NCBI GenBank assembly: GCA_964539825.1
Contig: CAZIKF010000004.1
Location: 62,001-126,000 of the forward strand
DNA: 64,000 nucleotides
Origin: CAZIKF01 sp964539825
GTDB taxonomy: Bacteria; Muiribacteriota; UBA6191
Reading direction: 5' to 3'
Shown here: piece by piece, positions 8,010 through 17,406 of the stretch
Numbering within the stretch: position 1 is the first letter of the stretch
How the letters are laid out: every line of letters starts with the position of its first letter
Made by a program: the position numbers and the translations under genes
The notes under the pieces: model-generated
Database searches by the model: none
What the model was told of the DNA's origin: nothing
Seen by the model: the letters and a program-made list of their open reading frames with translations, nothing else

Positions 8010-9788
8010 ATGATCCAAAATCAATTGAATCGATTCCTGGCCATAATGCTGCTTCTGGTGGGTTCAAGCTTTGCTGAACTTACTACGGAGCAACGTGTGG
8101 AAGACTTTGAGCATTTTTGGAATGCTTATAAAAATGCATATGTTTTCTTTGAACTGAAAAAGAAAGATCACGGTGTTGATTGGGACGCCATCAAGGGTGA
8201 CTTCATGGATCGCATGAAGAACTCGGAGTCTGATCTCGACCTATACGCGGCTGTCACTGAGGCTCAGACCCTTTTGAGAGACGGACACTGTTATAACGGC
8301 AGCTTCAGTAAAATCCGTGAAACAGAGAAGGTTTATTTTCAGCGAATTGGGATAACCATGGTAGAGGGCCGAAAGGTTGTGGTCTTCAAAGTACCCGCTG
8401 ACACAGAATTTGAGAAGGCTGGTATTAAGCCCGGTTATGAACTCGTAAAGTTTGAGGGACGCACCATTCGCCAGATGGCAAGGGCCGCTCGAAAGCAAAT
8501 CGGAGCTTCATCGGAAAGCCAGTTCTGGGCAATCTTTTCAGGTCAGCTCTATATTCACAGCCCACTTCTTGGGAAGCCTCGCTCTCGCAAGGCCGAAATG
8601 ATTTTTCGTGATCCTGATGGTGAGTTAGTTACTGTGTACTCCCCGTGGCAAAGTGCCCCCCCGACCGGAGTTGCAGCAGCTGAAACAGCCTGGATTAACG
8701 ATGAGAGTGGTGTGAAACTGGACGAAGCGGTAAAGCAAAAGGTAAGTGGACCTCTGCCCATCGAGGTAAGGATCTTTGAAGAAGCTAATCTTGGCTACGT
8801 CAAAATTGATTCCTGGATGAAGACAGAAGACCCAATCGAGCAGTTCGAGCAGGTTTTTGACACCATCAAGGATACTGAGGGAATGATCCTTGACCTGCGC
8901 GGCAATGGCGGTGGAGTAGGACCATGGGGAATCCTGTTCGCTAACTACATGATTGAGAAATCCTCCGACTCCAAAGTCACCAAGAGCTGGATTTCCAAGG
9001 TTGCGGACTGGTTTAAAGGTAAGCACAAGAAAGATGTGGAAGTTGCAGAAGCTGATCCTTCTGAGAAAGTTCCTAATGATTCCTGGTTTGAGCGTAAGCT
9101 CTCCAAGATCTTCTTTCAGGCCGCGTTTCCCCAGTTAACCGATGAAATGCTTACAGAGATCTTCACCAAGCCAGAGGCAATGCAAGTTGTGCTCAAAAAG
9201 GCTTTTGGAATGGATGTAAGCATGGAGGAAATCAATTCCCATTATAAGGATGGAGAGTTGGAGCCATTTTACGTGAATCTGGCTTTGAATGATCGGGTTA
9301 ATAAGATCAAGCCTTACCTCAAGCCTGTGTATGTTCTCACTGACGGTGGGTGCTATTCCACCACTGATATCTGCTTGAGTATCCTCAAGGAGTTTGAGCG
9401 CATCAAGATTGTGGGAACTCCTAACGGTGCGGGTTCTGGTTCACCCATCCCCTTCGTGCTTCCTCATTCGAAATTGCAGGTCTATGTACCTCATGCCAGG
9501 GCGTTTCCTCCCTTCGGTACCATGATCGAGGGGCGACCCCTTCAGCCAGACACGGTTATTACCCAAACCAAGGAAGACCTTCTGGTAGGGAAAGATACCG
9601 TATTGACCGAAGCTGTTCGTCAGCTCATTGAAGAGGTTGTAGGAACTATCAGCACTTTTGTGGATACGAGTGAGGTAATGCCTCTCACCCATAAGGACAT
9701 CGATTGGGGAAATATTCCCATGCCCGACTGGGCCATTCAGGCCACACTCGAGCACATCGATCGCAACAATATAAATCTGAATAAGTAA
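8010..9788 (+). CDS. exported S41-family (C-terminal processing-type) peptidase
   Basis: The 592-residue protein begins with a clear signal peptide (MIQNQLNRFLAIMLLLVGSS, cleavage near SFA-EL), so it acts in the periplasm or outside. The S41 fold is shown by LLRDGHCYNG, by the PDZ-like segment around FEKAGIKPGYELVKFEGR, by the strand motif GMILDLRGNGGGVGPWG, and by the nucleophile region TDGGCYSTTDICLSILKEF followed by GTPNGAGSGSP. The likely catalytic serine is in CYSTTD. A long insert of about 90 residues, rich in lysine, separates the GNGGG motif from the nucleophile. AGGAGGG is a strong ribosome-binding site. A terminator follows, so it is probably monocistronic. Confidence 0.85.
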   Translation: MIQNQLNRFLAIMLLLVGSSFAELTTEQRVEDFEHFWNAYKNAYVFFELKKKDHGVDWDAIKGDFMDRMKNSESDLDLYAAVTEAQTLLRDGHCYNGSFSKIRETEKVYFQRIGITMVEGRKVVVFKVPADTEFEKAGIKPGYELVKFEGRTIRQMARAARKQIGASSESQFWAIFSGQLYIHSPLLGKPRSRKAEMIFRDPDGELVTVYSPWQSAPPTGVAAAETAWINDESGVKLDEAVKQKVSGPLPIEVRIFEEANLGYVKIDSWMKTEDPIEQFEQVFDTIKDTEGMILDLRGNGGGVGPWGILFANYMIEKSSDSKVTKSWISKVADWFKGKHKKDVEVAEADPSEKVPNDSWFERKLSKIFFQAAFPQLTDEMLTEIFTKPEAMQVVLKKAFGMDVSMEEINSHYKDGELEPFYVNLALNDRVNKIKPYLKPVYVLTDGGCYSTTDICLSILKEFERIKIVGTPNGAGSGSPIPFVLPHSKLQVYVPHARAFPPFGTMIEGRPLQPDTVITQTKEDLLVGKDTVLTEAVRQLIEEVVGTISTFVDTSEVMPLTHKDIDWGNIPMPDWAIQATLEHIDRNNINLNK

Positions 9789-9811
9789 ATTTAGTTAGAA
9801 TCGATTCAAGA

Positions 9812-9846
9812 AAACGGACTCCCTTAACCGGGGGTCCGTTTTTCTT
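9812..9846 (+). terminator. rho-independent terminator after the S41 protease gene
   Basis: AACGGACTCCC pairs with GGGGGTCCGTT around a short TTAACC loop, with one G-U pair, and a T-rich tail follows. It lies 24 bp after the stop codon at 9788. Confidence 0.85.
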
Positions 9847-9894
9847 TTCCTGAGTCTCGATATCGAAGAAGAAATATGATGAAATGCAAGCCTC

Positions 9895-11877
9895 ATGAAA
9901 AGTTTCCTGAAATCGAAGGTTCCTTCCCGACTTACTGAACATCTGCTGCTGGCATTCACCTTTTTAAGTTATTCCTTTGCGCAGCAAATTCCGTCGGGTG
10001 AATCTCTTTTGCACTTTCAAACTTTGACCTCCACTGGCATTGTGGATGTACTGGGTGCGTCGGCTTCTTCCGTTAATCGAATCTTCAGTATTGATCCCGT
10101 CAAGCAGCGCTGGAAAGTCTATGAGCCTACTTCAAGTGAGGCCTTTTCGCACTATGCAACTCTTGCCGAGGTTGAACCGAGTATGGGAGTTTATATTGAT
10201 CTTGAAGTCGGTGCTGATTTACAACTTGGAGACTTAGACTCCCAGGCATCTTACCCAGTTCGTACCGGTTGGGTCCTGAGCCCGGTTTTCAGTTCTGAGA
10301 CACTACAGAGCCTGACTTCTACTCCGGGCATGGATCGCCTCTTCGCCATTTTTGGACTGGAGGGAGGAGTCTGGAGAGGTCGACTTCTTCAAAATATTGG
10401 CAAAAGCTCTGAAGTTTATTTAGAGTTTCTTTCTTCAAGCTCTGTTTCCCCATTGGATGAGGTCAGCTCAGGAAGAGCGTATTGGATGGGATTTTTACCC
10501 CTCGGGAGGCGAGTGAGTGTCGCATCGGTGGCAACCGATCCTCAAGGGATTCAAAGCGGGGCTCTAAACTTTGGAACCTCTTTGAATGAATTATTTTACC
10601 CGGCACCTACCATCTCTTTTCCAGGAAGTCGTCATACCGATTCAAATGGATCCTGGAAAGGAGATCTCTATGTACCTGTGGATACCAACAGGATTTATGC
10701 AAGGCTGGATTCGGTGGAAAAGACTAATTCCTCATCAGGCATTTTTGTTGGTTCCCTGCTCTCTGCCATAGATTTACCTGCGGGAACCCAAAGTGTGGAA
10801 TTGGCCATACTCCCCTTTTCGAGGTTTTCATCCCTGGTAGCATTGGAGGCTTCTTTTAAGGCTGATCTGAGTCTAAGGGACCTGAGCATGGGTATTCTCG
10901 GGCCATTGCTTGGAACTGATACCGGTACGGGAGCCACACCTCTATCGCAGAGTAATTTGCCAATCCTCAGTACCGCACTTGAGGACCCGCTCTATAGCGG
11001 GGTGTTCTACCCTGATGTGGAGACTTCACCCGGTGGGTTGTTACACCAGATTGGAAATCAATTGTTCTCGGAGGCTGACCAGAACTCAAGAGAATTTATC
11101 GTGGAGCAGGGAAACCGACTCTCAGATTCCTTAATTCAGGAGACAATCTCGTTGAGGAATCGACTCTATACAAGTCTTCAAAATGATGCGGTGCTGCCAG
11201 ACCTGTTCAATGAAATGAGTTCCCTGACCTCTTTAAGTTGGGTAGTTACACCAAATCTACAGGATTCAATTCAATCGGAATGGCTTCTTCTCCACAAGAT
11301 ATTCCTTGGCCCCCTTGAAGCCAGGATCTCTAGTATTGACCAGGAAACAGCCGTTCTTGTGCCGGTCTTTGGTAGTAGTTTCGAGTTCTCCGGGGTGCCG
11401 GATGCCTTGAAGATGAGAATGACCCCATTTCATACCACGCGAATTGCCCAGGTAGCTCTGACAGTTCGCATAGAAAATGCGTCAGATCCCGAAAATCATT
11501 TTGCCTGGGTAAAGCTCCATGGATTTAGCCTGGAAACTCGAGAGGATTATTCCATTCACGCTGAATTTCCAGAAGGTCAGAATTTCGATTTTTCCTTTAA
11601 GGTTCCCGAGAACAATGTTATTTCCGCCAATGGAAGTTCTACTAACCAGACGCTTGATTCGAATGATTTTCGGACCGGTCAAAGCGATACTCTTGAGATT
11701 CCCGTAGAAGCATATTTAAAAAAGGCGGATGGGAAATTTGGTTTGAGCATCGAAGAGGATTTTGGAATGGTAATAAGCATGGAAGTGGAGTTTGAGGGCA
11801 TGGAGTTTCTCCTGCACGGAAGTTCAGCTCACAAGTTTTCAAAGCTTAGAATCCCGGCCCTTCAGATTAACCAATGA
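9895..11877 (+). CDS. exported protein of unknown function
   Basis: This 660-residue protein is not recognised. It has an N-terminal hydrophobic stretch (HLLLAFTFLSYSFAQQ) that looks like a signal peptide with cleavage after SFA, so it is probably secreted or periplasmic. The rest is Ser/Leu/Glu rich without obvious membrane segments, cysteines or catalytic motifs. Alternating short hydrophobic strands suggest a beta-rich structure, and a segment near residue 230 (GSWKGDLYVPVDTNRIYARL) resembles a carbohydrate-binding or Ig-like repeat, but this is weak. It stands alone: the terminator precedes it and the next gene is convergent. Confidence 0.6.
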   Translation: MKSFLKSKVPSRLTEHLLLAFTFLSYSFAQQIPSGESLLHFQTLTSTGIVDVLGASASSVNRIFSIDPVKQRWKVYEPTSSEAFSHYATLAEVEPSMGVYIDLEVGADLQLGDLDSQASYPVRTGWVLSPVFSSETLQSLTSTPGMDRLFAIFGLEGGVWRGRLLQNIGKSSEVYLEFLSSSSVSPLDEVSSGRAYWMGFLPLGRRVSVASVATDPQGIQSGALNFGTSLNELFYPAPTISFPGSRHTDSNGSWKGDLYVPVDTNRIYARLDSVEKTNSSSGIFVGSLLSAIDLPAGTQSVELAILPFSRFSSLVALEASFKADLSLRDLSMGILGPLLGTDTGTGATPLSQSNLPILSTALEDPLYSGVFYPDVETSPGGLLHQIGNQLFSEADQNSREFIVEQGNRLSDSLIQETISLRNRLYTSLQNDAVLPDLFNEMSSLTSLSWVVTPNLQDSIQSEWLLLHKIFLGPLEARISSIDQETAVLVPVFGSSFEFSGVPDALKMRMTPFHTTRIAQVALTVRIENASDPENHFAWVKLHGFSLETREDYSIHAEFPEGQNFDFSFKVPENNVISANGSSTNQTLDSNDFRTGQSDTLEIPVEAYLKKADGKFGLSIEEDFGMVISMEVEFEGMEFLLHGSSAHKFSKLRIPALQINQ

Positions 11878-11883
11878 GAATCA

Positions 11884-13476
11884 TTAGCCTTTAGCGGCCT
11901 TGAGCTTTTCAATGGTTTGCTTCACCATCTCGATAGGAGCCTTGCCGCCTCGCACGGCCTTAGCGAGTGTCTCAATCTTATTCTTGGCCATACCAAGTTC
12001 TTCCAATTGGGCAATGCAGGTATCGAGTTCATCCACACTTTCTTCAGCTTCGTCCTCTCCAGCCCCTGCGGCATCGGCCAAAAGCTGCTCAGCGACATTA
12101 TCAGCGGACTCTTCAGAAGCCCCTTCCGCATCGGCTAATAGCTGCTCCGCGACATCATCAGCGGACTCTTCAGAAGCCCCTTCCGCATCGGCTAATAGCT
12201 GTTCAGCGACATCATCAGCGGACTCTTCAGAAGCCCCTTCCGCATCGGCTAATAGCTGCTCCGCGACATCGTCAGCGGACTCTTCAGAAGCCCCTTCCGC
12301 ATCAGCCAAGAGCTGCTCAGCGAGATCATCAGCTGATTCTTCTCCGGCCGCCCCTTCAGCTTCAGCCAGAAGTCTGTCAGCCATGTCTTGCGCGGATTCA
12401 ACTTCCGCAGATTCTTCTGCTTCAGCGATGAGTTGATCCGCTAACTCTTCAGCGGATTTCTCATCTTCTTCGGAATCCATTGCCGCCAGGTTTGAGAATT
12501 CATCAACATCTTCATGGTCATTCGTATCGCTGAGGGTGTTTTCATCGAGTTCTCCGACTTTGGACAGGAGTGCTTCAGCATCATCGTCATCTTCAGAATC
12601 ATCAATAGCGCTTAGATTCGAAAACTCATCGGCTTCGATTTCTTGGGATGAATTGAGGGTATTCTCATCGAGCTCCCCTACCTTCGAAAGGAGGGCTTCC
12701 GCGTCATCTTCATCATCATCAGCGGCTTCTTCTTGCTGGGTATCTTCTCCATCAAAGGATGCCAGGTTAGAAAACTCGTCTGCCTCGGTATTATCAATTG
12801 AATCACTACTCAGTGTATTCTGGTCTAATTCACCTACTTTGGACAGCAGACATTCTTCCTCTTCTTCGTCTGAACTATTAGCCACTGGTTCTTCAGCCTC
12901 GTCTGGACTGTCAATCTCAGGCTCCTCAACCTCGTCTAGAGTATCAGCCTCAGGCTCCTCAACCTCGTCTAGAGTATCAGCCTCGGGTTCCTCAACCTCG
13001 TCTAGAGTATCAGCCTCGGGTTCCTCATCCTCGTCTGGTGTATCAGCCTCAGGCTCTTGCACCTCTACTGGACTTTCCTCTATGGGTTCCAGCTCCACCT
13101 CGACTTGAGCGGAGTCTTGTACCTCTGAACCATCTTCCTCTCCGGATCCAAGGTTTAGCAGAGTCTCCTCATCTACGAAGTTTTCGAAAAATATTTTTCG
13201 TACCGCCTTATAGGCACGTCCCACTGCAGCAGGATCCCGAAAGAAATCCTCACTAAGGATTAGTTCAAAACCCTGTCCCGATTCCCAGCTGATTTTCTCA
13301 ACCCCCTCCTCGAAGGCGATGAGAAGCTCATCCTGGGACACCATGTCCAGAAACTGATCTAATAAAGCGTTCTCCCTTAAGGACTCTAGCTGCTCTCTGC
13401 GATTTTTTGAGAGGAGAGATCCAAGGTATTGTTCTTCCTTTATACTAAGAATAGAAATGCGAGGCTGTTTCGACAT
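11884..13476 (-). CDS. acidic multi-repeat protein
   Basis: The 530-residue protein has no signal peptide or membrane segment. The N-terminal 110 residues (beginning MSKQPRISILSIKEEQYLGS) look folded; the rest is strongly acidic and made of three separate repeat families: five or six 11-residue units of the type EEPEADTLDEV, three longer units built around ALLSKVGELDENTL and EADEFSNLAAID, and five exact-length 19-residue units of the type EESADDVAEQLLADAEGAS. It ends with a basic helical tail (QTIEKLKAAKG). Function is unknown; a scaffold or cytoskeletal role is possible. AGGAAGG precedes the ATG, and the gene lies 11 bp after the SDR gene, so it is the last gene of an operon with UbiD, phosphatase and SDR. 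The Ser-rich open frame on the other strand is its shadow. Confidence 0.75.
   Translation of the reverse strand: MSKQPRISILSIKEEQYLGSLLSKNRREQLESLRENALLDQFLDMVSQDELLIAFEEGVEKISWESGQGFELILSEDFFRDPAAVGRAYKAVRKIFFENFVDEETLLNLGSGEEDGSEVQDSAQVEVELEPIEESPVEVQEPEADTPDEDEEPEADTLDEVEEPEADTLDEVEEPEADTLDEVEEPEIDSPDEAEEPVANSSDEEEEECLLSKVGELDQNTLSSDSIDNTEADEFSNLASFDGEDTQQEEAADDDEDDAEALLSKVGELDENTLNSSQEIEADEFSNLSAIDDSEDDDDAEALLSKVGELDENTLSDTNDHEDVDEFSNLAAMDSEEDEKSAEELADQLIAEAEESAEVESAQDMADRLLAEAEGAAGEESADDLAEQLLADAEGASEESADDVAEQLLADAEGASEESADDVAEQLLADAEGASEESADDVAEQLLADAEGASEESADNVAEQLLADAAGAGEDEAEESVDELDTCIAQLEELGMAKNKIETLAKAVRGGKAPIEMVKQTIEKLKAAKG
12044..12340. repeat. 57-bp tandem repeat inside the acidic protein gene
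   Basis: Five units with an exact 57-bp period; the marker TCAGCGGACTCT recurs at 12101, 12158, 12215 and 12272, and a variant is at 12329. Each unit encodes 19 residues. The three middle units are nearly identical in DNA, which points to recent expansion by slippage or recombination. Confidence 0.9.
12890..13057. repeat. 33-bp tandem repeat inside the acidic protein gene
   Basis: About five units with a 33-bp period around CCTCAACCTCGTCTAGAGTA, each encoding 11 residues (EEPEADTLDEV on the minus strand). The two central units are almost identical and the outer ones more diverged. Confidence 0.85.
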
Positions 13477-13487
13477 GTCACCTTCCT

Positions 13488-14180
13488 CTACCAGGGTAGA
13501 ACTTCACTTCCAAAAAGAAACTTTCCATGTAAGGAATCGGCATCTTCTGACAAGGTGAAAAGGATTCGAGGTACCGAATCTTCAATTTCATTTGGTGCCA
13601 TCATTCCCCCCATCCGGGTTTTTATCCATCCCGGATGCACTGCAAAAACCTTGATTGCCGTGTCACTCATCTTATGAGCGAGATTCACGGTATACATATT
13701 GAGAGCTACTTTACTAATTCGATAGGGAGTGGAGCCACCGGATTTGTTGTCATCGAGTGATGCCATTTTTGAAGAGATGTTTATGATCCTTCCCCAGGGC
13801 AGCTCCGCCATCTTGGAGGCGAAAAATTCACAAATCCTCATCGGTGCGAGGACATTTACTCTCATGGATCTCTCGATACCGTTCTGATCTTTATGAAAAT
13901 CACCGGTATCTCGAATAGCGATCGCGGCATTGTTGATGATTACATCTGGTACCAGCCCTTTGGAGACAATTTCTTCCAGGGTGGAAGTAAAATCCTGTTC
14001 AAAATCAGAGGCAAAGAGATCGAAGTTATCACTTACTTTGGAAAATTCAGCATGTAGGAGGGAAAAGTACTCGGGCTTTCTGCACCACGAAATCACATGG
14101 TAACCCTTTTTGAGCAGGGCTAGACTCAGGGCAAATCCTATGCCTGTATTGGAGCCGGTGATCAATGCTTTCTTTATCAT
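13488..14180 (-). CDS. short-chain dehydrogenase/reductase
   Basis: This 230-residue cytoplasmic NAD(P)-dependent oxidoreductase has the classical SDR motifs: the dinucleotide-binding loop TGSNTGIG at residues 8-15, NNAAIA, the serine in IINISSKMAS and the catalytic YRISK. Length and order match small carbonyl reductase-like SDRs. The substrate cannot be read. It starts 4 bp after the low-molecular-weight phosphatase gene and is followed after 11 bp by the acidic repeat protein, so all are probably one transcript. Confidence 0.88.
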   Translation of the reverse strand: MIKKALITGSNTGIGFALSLALLKKGYHVISWCRKPEYFSLLHAEFSKVSDNFDLFASDFEQDFTSTLEEIVSKGLVPDVIINNAAIAIRDTGDFHKDQNGIERSMRVNVLAPMRICEFFASKMAELPWGRIINISSKMASLDDNKSGGSTPYRISKVALNMYTVNLAHKMSDTAIKVFAVHPGWIKTRMGGMMAPNEIEDSVPRILFTLSEDADSLHGKFLFGSEVLPW

Positions 14181-14184
14181 TTCC

Positions 14185-14664
14185 TTACTCCTCTTTAAGT
14201 TCCTCTACGATGTGCCGCAAAAGATTTTCACAGCCCTCTTGTACCAGGTCTAGAACGGTTTCAAAGCCTCCGGGTCCTCCGTAATAGGGATCGGGAATCC
14301 CGCTGATAGACTTGGAATGTATAAATTCATTCATAGGATGCAGGCGGGTCTTCGCGTCAGCGGGTTGCCTGGACTGACAAGTTCGATAGTTATCATCATC
14401 CATGGCGATCACAAAATCAAATTCATGAAAATCGTCCCTGGTTATCTGTCTACCGAGTGATTTGAGTTCAATTCCCCGTTGCCTGGCTGCCTGGGTCATC
14501 CGGGAGTCAGGATATTCTCCCACATGCCAGGCCCCTGTTCCGGCGGAATCGATATGAAATTTTGTACTCAAACCGGCCTTTTCAACTATTTGCCGCATGA
14601 CTCCTTCACCTGCAGGTGATCGACATATATTTCCAAGGCACACAAATAAAATCCTAACAGTCAT
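14185..14664 (-). CDS. low-molecular-weight protein tyrosine phosphatase
   Basis: A 159-residue phosphatase with the P-loop C-X5-R motif VCLGNICRSP at residues 8-17 (nucleophile C9, R15) and the general-acid aspartate in IPDPYYGG. This is the standard length for the family, which removes phosphate from tyrosine or, in relatives, arginine or small phosphates. The ATG at 14664 is preferred because it places the P-loop at the usual distance from the N-terminus; a TTG at 14676 would overlap the preceding gene. No partner kinase is visible nearby. Confidence 0.9.
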   Translation of the reverse strand: MTVRILFVCLGNICRSPAGEGVMRQIVEKAGLSTKFHIDSAGTGAWHVGEYPDSRMTQAARQRGIELKSLGRQITRDDFHEFDFVIAMDDDNYRTCQSRQPADAKTRLHPMNEFIHSKSISGIPDPYYGGPGGFETVLDLVQEGCENLLRHIVEELKEE

Positions 14665-14672
14665 AAATCGGC

Positions 14673-16547
14673 TCAATGTTTCCTTTTTAAGTTAGGGTCT
14701 ACCGACTCGGCAGCAAGCTCTGATGGGCTGAAACGCTCCGTGACTCTCGCGACGATCTCAGAACTCATTTCTAAATCTGCGGGCCATTCCCGCTCATACC
14801 CTTCTTCGGCTATCTTATAGGTAGCGTCCACCAGAACCCTATCTCCCTCTCGAAAGACATCCCTCAGGGCGTCAGTGTTATTAAACACTCTCCACAAAAT
14901 CCTATGATAGTCCTTCAAATCGTTATTTTTCTCATCCACTATGACAAAAACTTTAAACGGTCGTAGATTGATGCGATCGAAAATTCTAGTTGAAAGATCC
15001 CTACCGATATGAGGCTTGTTCTTCTTATACACCTTAAGGATCAATACAGGATTCTTGAGATCAAGCCCATAGGACTCGCAACCAATGATGGAAGGATCTA
15101 ACATGGCGAGTTCCTTGTCAACCCAGTCCACCCGCTTGGGGTGCTGTTCTTTGAGTGTTGGTTCTCCAAATCCCGGTTCTCCTTCAATCGGGTGGGAAAT
15201 GTCGATTCCAATCTTGCCGCCATGAAACTTATGGATAGCGGAATGATCCAGCGCGTCCACGATCCCTTCCGTGATGAAAAGACCCCTGGAGAAATCAGCA
15301 TGATCCAGGAAATAATCCATAAATTCAGCGTCATTGTGTATCGGTGCCTCCTCTGAGGCAGTAACAATGCATTTACAAAAGCTTGCCTGCGTAAATCCCC
15401 AGATGTGACTCATCAGTCTTCGACCCTGGTAGGGATAGTGTTTTTGGATTGTGAATACCTGGCAATTATGAAAATTTCCATCCCAGGGTAGATGTTGATC
15501 GAGTACTTCAGGAGCAATGTGCCGAAGTAACGGTAAAAAAAGTCTTTCAGTGGCATGGGCCAGGTAACAATCTTCCATGGGCGATCGACCTACCACTGTA
15601 CTGAGATAAATGGGATTTTTTTTCATGGTGATGGCGGTTACATGAAAAACTGGATAGGGTTCCTTGAGTGTATAGTAGCCGGTATGATCTCCGAAGGGAC
15701 CTTCATCGAGAAGTTCATCAGGTTCCACATATCCCTCAAGGATGATTTCAGCATTAGCGGGAACTTCAAGATCCACAGTTTTGCAGGGAACCATTGGGAT
15801 TCCTTTCCCTCTTAAAAAGCCAGCGAAGAGCAATTCGTAGACCCCGTTGGGAAGCGGAGCGGTCCCAGAATAGACGGTTGCTGGATCAGCCCCGATCGCC
15901 ACCGCTACCTCCATTCGTTTTCCTGCTTTGCGATATTCTCCATGAAAATGTGATCCATCTTTGTGAATCTGCCAGTGCATTCCGGTTGTGTTGCGGTCAT
16001 AAATCTGCATTCTATAAACGCCCATGTTCTTTTTTTTCCCATCGATTGATTTGGTGAAAACCAGGGGCAGGGTGACAAATGGCCCCCCATCCCCGGGCCA
16101 ACTGGTCATAACGGGCAATAGAGAAAGATCCACTTCATCACCTTTCAGAACCACTTCCTGGCAAGCAGCGGAGGTGAGAATTCGACGGGGCGGATATTTT
16201 AGGAGTGGGAGGAGTTCCAAACCCTTGCTTAGTTTTCCCAGGATTCCCTCGGGAACAGATAGATCCAATAGAGACAGCATCTCTGATTCGTAGTCCTCGT
16301 AGGTATGAGAACCAAAGCTCAAACCCATTCTCCTATAGGATCCGAAGGTATTGATCAGAACAGGAATTCTCGAATTCTTAACATTTTCAAAGAGCAGTGC
16401 CTTACCCCCTCCAGGACTCTTTGCATGGCGTAAATAGATTTCGGAGATTTCCAGCCTCGGGTCGACTTGCTCCTGAATTCTTAATAATTCTTTGTTTTCC
16501 TCTAGGATATGGATAAATTCCTGGAGATCTTTATATGCTTTTTTCAT
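14673..16547 (-). CDS. ubiD: UbiD-family prenylated-FMN decarboxylase
   Basis: This is a cytoplasmic decarboxylase of the UbiD family, which uses prenylated FMN and usually acts on 4-hydroxy-3-polyprenylbenzoate or related aromatic or enoic acids. The prFMN-binding segment MYRMQIYDRNTTGMHWQIHK and the catalytic EGPFGDHTGYYT region are clear. The ATG at 16547 (MKKAYKDLQEF) is chosen, giving 624 residues; the longer frame starting at 16682 runs into a region with no family similarity. The protein is about 130 residues longer than E. coli UbiD. No ubiX is in the window, so the prFMN source is elsewhere. It is divergent from the FecR-lipoprotein gene. Confidence 0.88.
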   Translation of the reverse strand: MKKAYKDLQEFIHILEENKELLRIQEQVDPRLEISEIYLRHAKSPGGGKALLFENVKNSRIPVLINTFGSYRRMGLSFGSHTYEDYESEMLSLLDLSVPEGILGKLSKGLELLPLLKYPPRRILTSAACQEVVLKGDEVDLSLLPVMTSWPGDGGPFVTLPLVFTKSIDGKKKNMGVYRMQIYDRNTTGMHWQIHKDGSHFHGEYRKAGKRMEVAVAIGADPATVYSGTAPLPNGVYELLFAGFLRGKGIPMVPCKTVDLEVPANAEIILEGYVEPDELLDEGPFGDHTGYYTLKEPYPVFHVTAITMKKNPIYLSTVVGRSPMEDCYLAHATERLFLPLLRHIAPEVLDQHLPWDGNFHNCQVFTIQKHYPYQGRRLMSHIWGFTQASFCKCIVTASEEAPIHNDAEFMDYFLDHADFSRGLFITEGIVDALDHSAIHKFHGGKIGIDISHPIEGEPGFGEPTLKEQHPKRVDWVDKELAMLDPSIIGCESYGLDLKNPVLILKVYKKNKPHIGRDLSTRIFDRINLRPFKVFVIVDEKNNDLKDYHRILWRVFNNTDALRDVFREGDRVLVDATYKIAEEGYEREWPADLEMSSEIVARVTERFSPSELAAESVDPNLKRKH

Positions 16548-16638
16548 GGGTGCTCTGATCAGAAAAGAATTCATTATATACCAGTCTGAACATCTTCCCG
16601 GTAGGCAATCTAAGCTAACTCGTCGTAAAATTAGAATT

Positions 16639-17406
16639 ATGTTGAAATTCTTGTTGGTGCCCGCTCTTTTAGTTTGTTTCACAGGCTGTGAGAATCCCGC
16701 CGATAAAAACCCGGTTCTGGGTATTGTGAAAAATTTTAGCGGAGAAGCGTACTACCATCCCGCAGACTCCGTGGAAAGAGTCAGACTGCAGTCAGCGGAT
16801 ATTGATAAGAGGCCCCTATTTCCCTTAGATAAAATTGTCCTTGGCAAGGATTCCTTCCTGCACATGTATCTCTATGAGCATGGAGATTTTTTCCTGGAAT
16901 CCAATACAACTATTCTGCTGCAAAGACCAGATCCCTCTCAGAGATTTCGTATTTATACAAAGATTCTGGAGGGTACTCTTGATTGTTTCATCGAGAAGCG
17001 ATCCAAGAGTTTTGGGATTCAGACACCGGTAGCGGTAGCAGGAGTTCTGGGAACCACCTTTCGGATTAAGGTCACTCCAGACGCATCTCGAATTACATTA
17101 CTGGAGTCAAGTAGAGGTCTGGAAGTTCAGAATCTTTCTCAGAGTCTTGAGAACCCTGTGAAACTTTCAACTCACCAGGATAAGAGCGGCCGCATATTTG
17201 GAGAGGAAATTCTGATTTCCAGTCCCACGGAAGTCTCCGCTCAAGCAGCGGATACAGAAGAGCAGAAGGCTGCGAAGTTTTACAAAATTCAGCGTGATAT
17301 TGATCCCGTTAAATATAGCTACCCTATTGGTTCTGAAGCAGGGCGAATCTTGTATCGACCCATGACGGAGCCTCCCGGTACCCGCATTCATACCTATGAA
17401 CGATAG
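16639..17406 (+). CDS. FecR-domain lipoprotein
   Basis: A 255-residue protein with a lipoprotein signal ending in the lipobox VCFTGC, so it is exported and lipid-anchored. The central region matches the FecR fold (EGTLDCFIEK, then FGIQTPVAVAGVLGTTFRI), a periplasmic sensing or scaffold domain. The ATG at 16639 is chosen because it gives a normal lipoprotein signal; the longer open frame overlaps the divergent ubiD start. The stop overlaps the following prepilin-like gene by 11 bp, so it begins a four-gene operon with pseudopilin-like proteins. No sigma factor or anti-sigma partner is adjacent, so a structural rather than iron-signalling role is likely. Confidence 0.8.
   Translation: MLKFLLVPALLVCFTGCENPADKNPVLGIVKNFSGEAYYHPADSVERVRLQSADIDKRPLFPLDKIVLGKDSFLHMYLYEHGDFFLESNTTILLQRPDPSQRFRIYTKILEGTLDCFIEKRSKSFGIQTPVAVAGVLGTTFRIKVTPDASRITLLESSRGLEVQNLSQSLENPVKLSTHQDKSGRIFGEEILISSPTEVSAQAADTEEQKAAKFYKIQRDIDPVKYSYPIGSEAGRILYRPMTEPPGTRIHTYER

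Noticed and set aside
12044..12340. CRISPR array
   Set aside because: The 57-bp periodic units are coding, with no repeat-spacer alternation. No cas genes are nearby.
11900..13108. Long serine-rich plus-strand frames
   Set aside because: They are the antisense of the acidic repeat gene. Asp/Glu/Ala codons on the minus strand give Ser/Ala-rich shadows.
14676..16682. Longer ubiD frame with 45 extra N-terminal residues
   Set aside because: The extension has no family similarity and would overlap the divergent FecR-lipoprotein start. The ATG at 16547 fits better.
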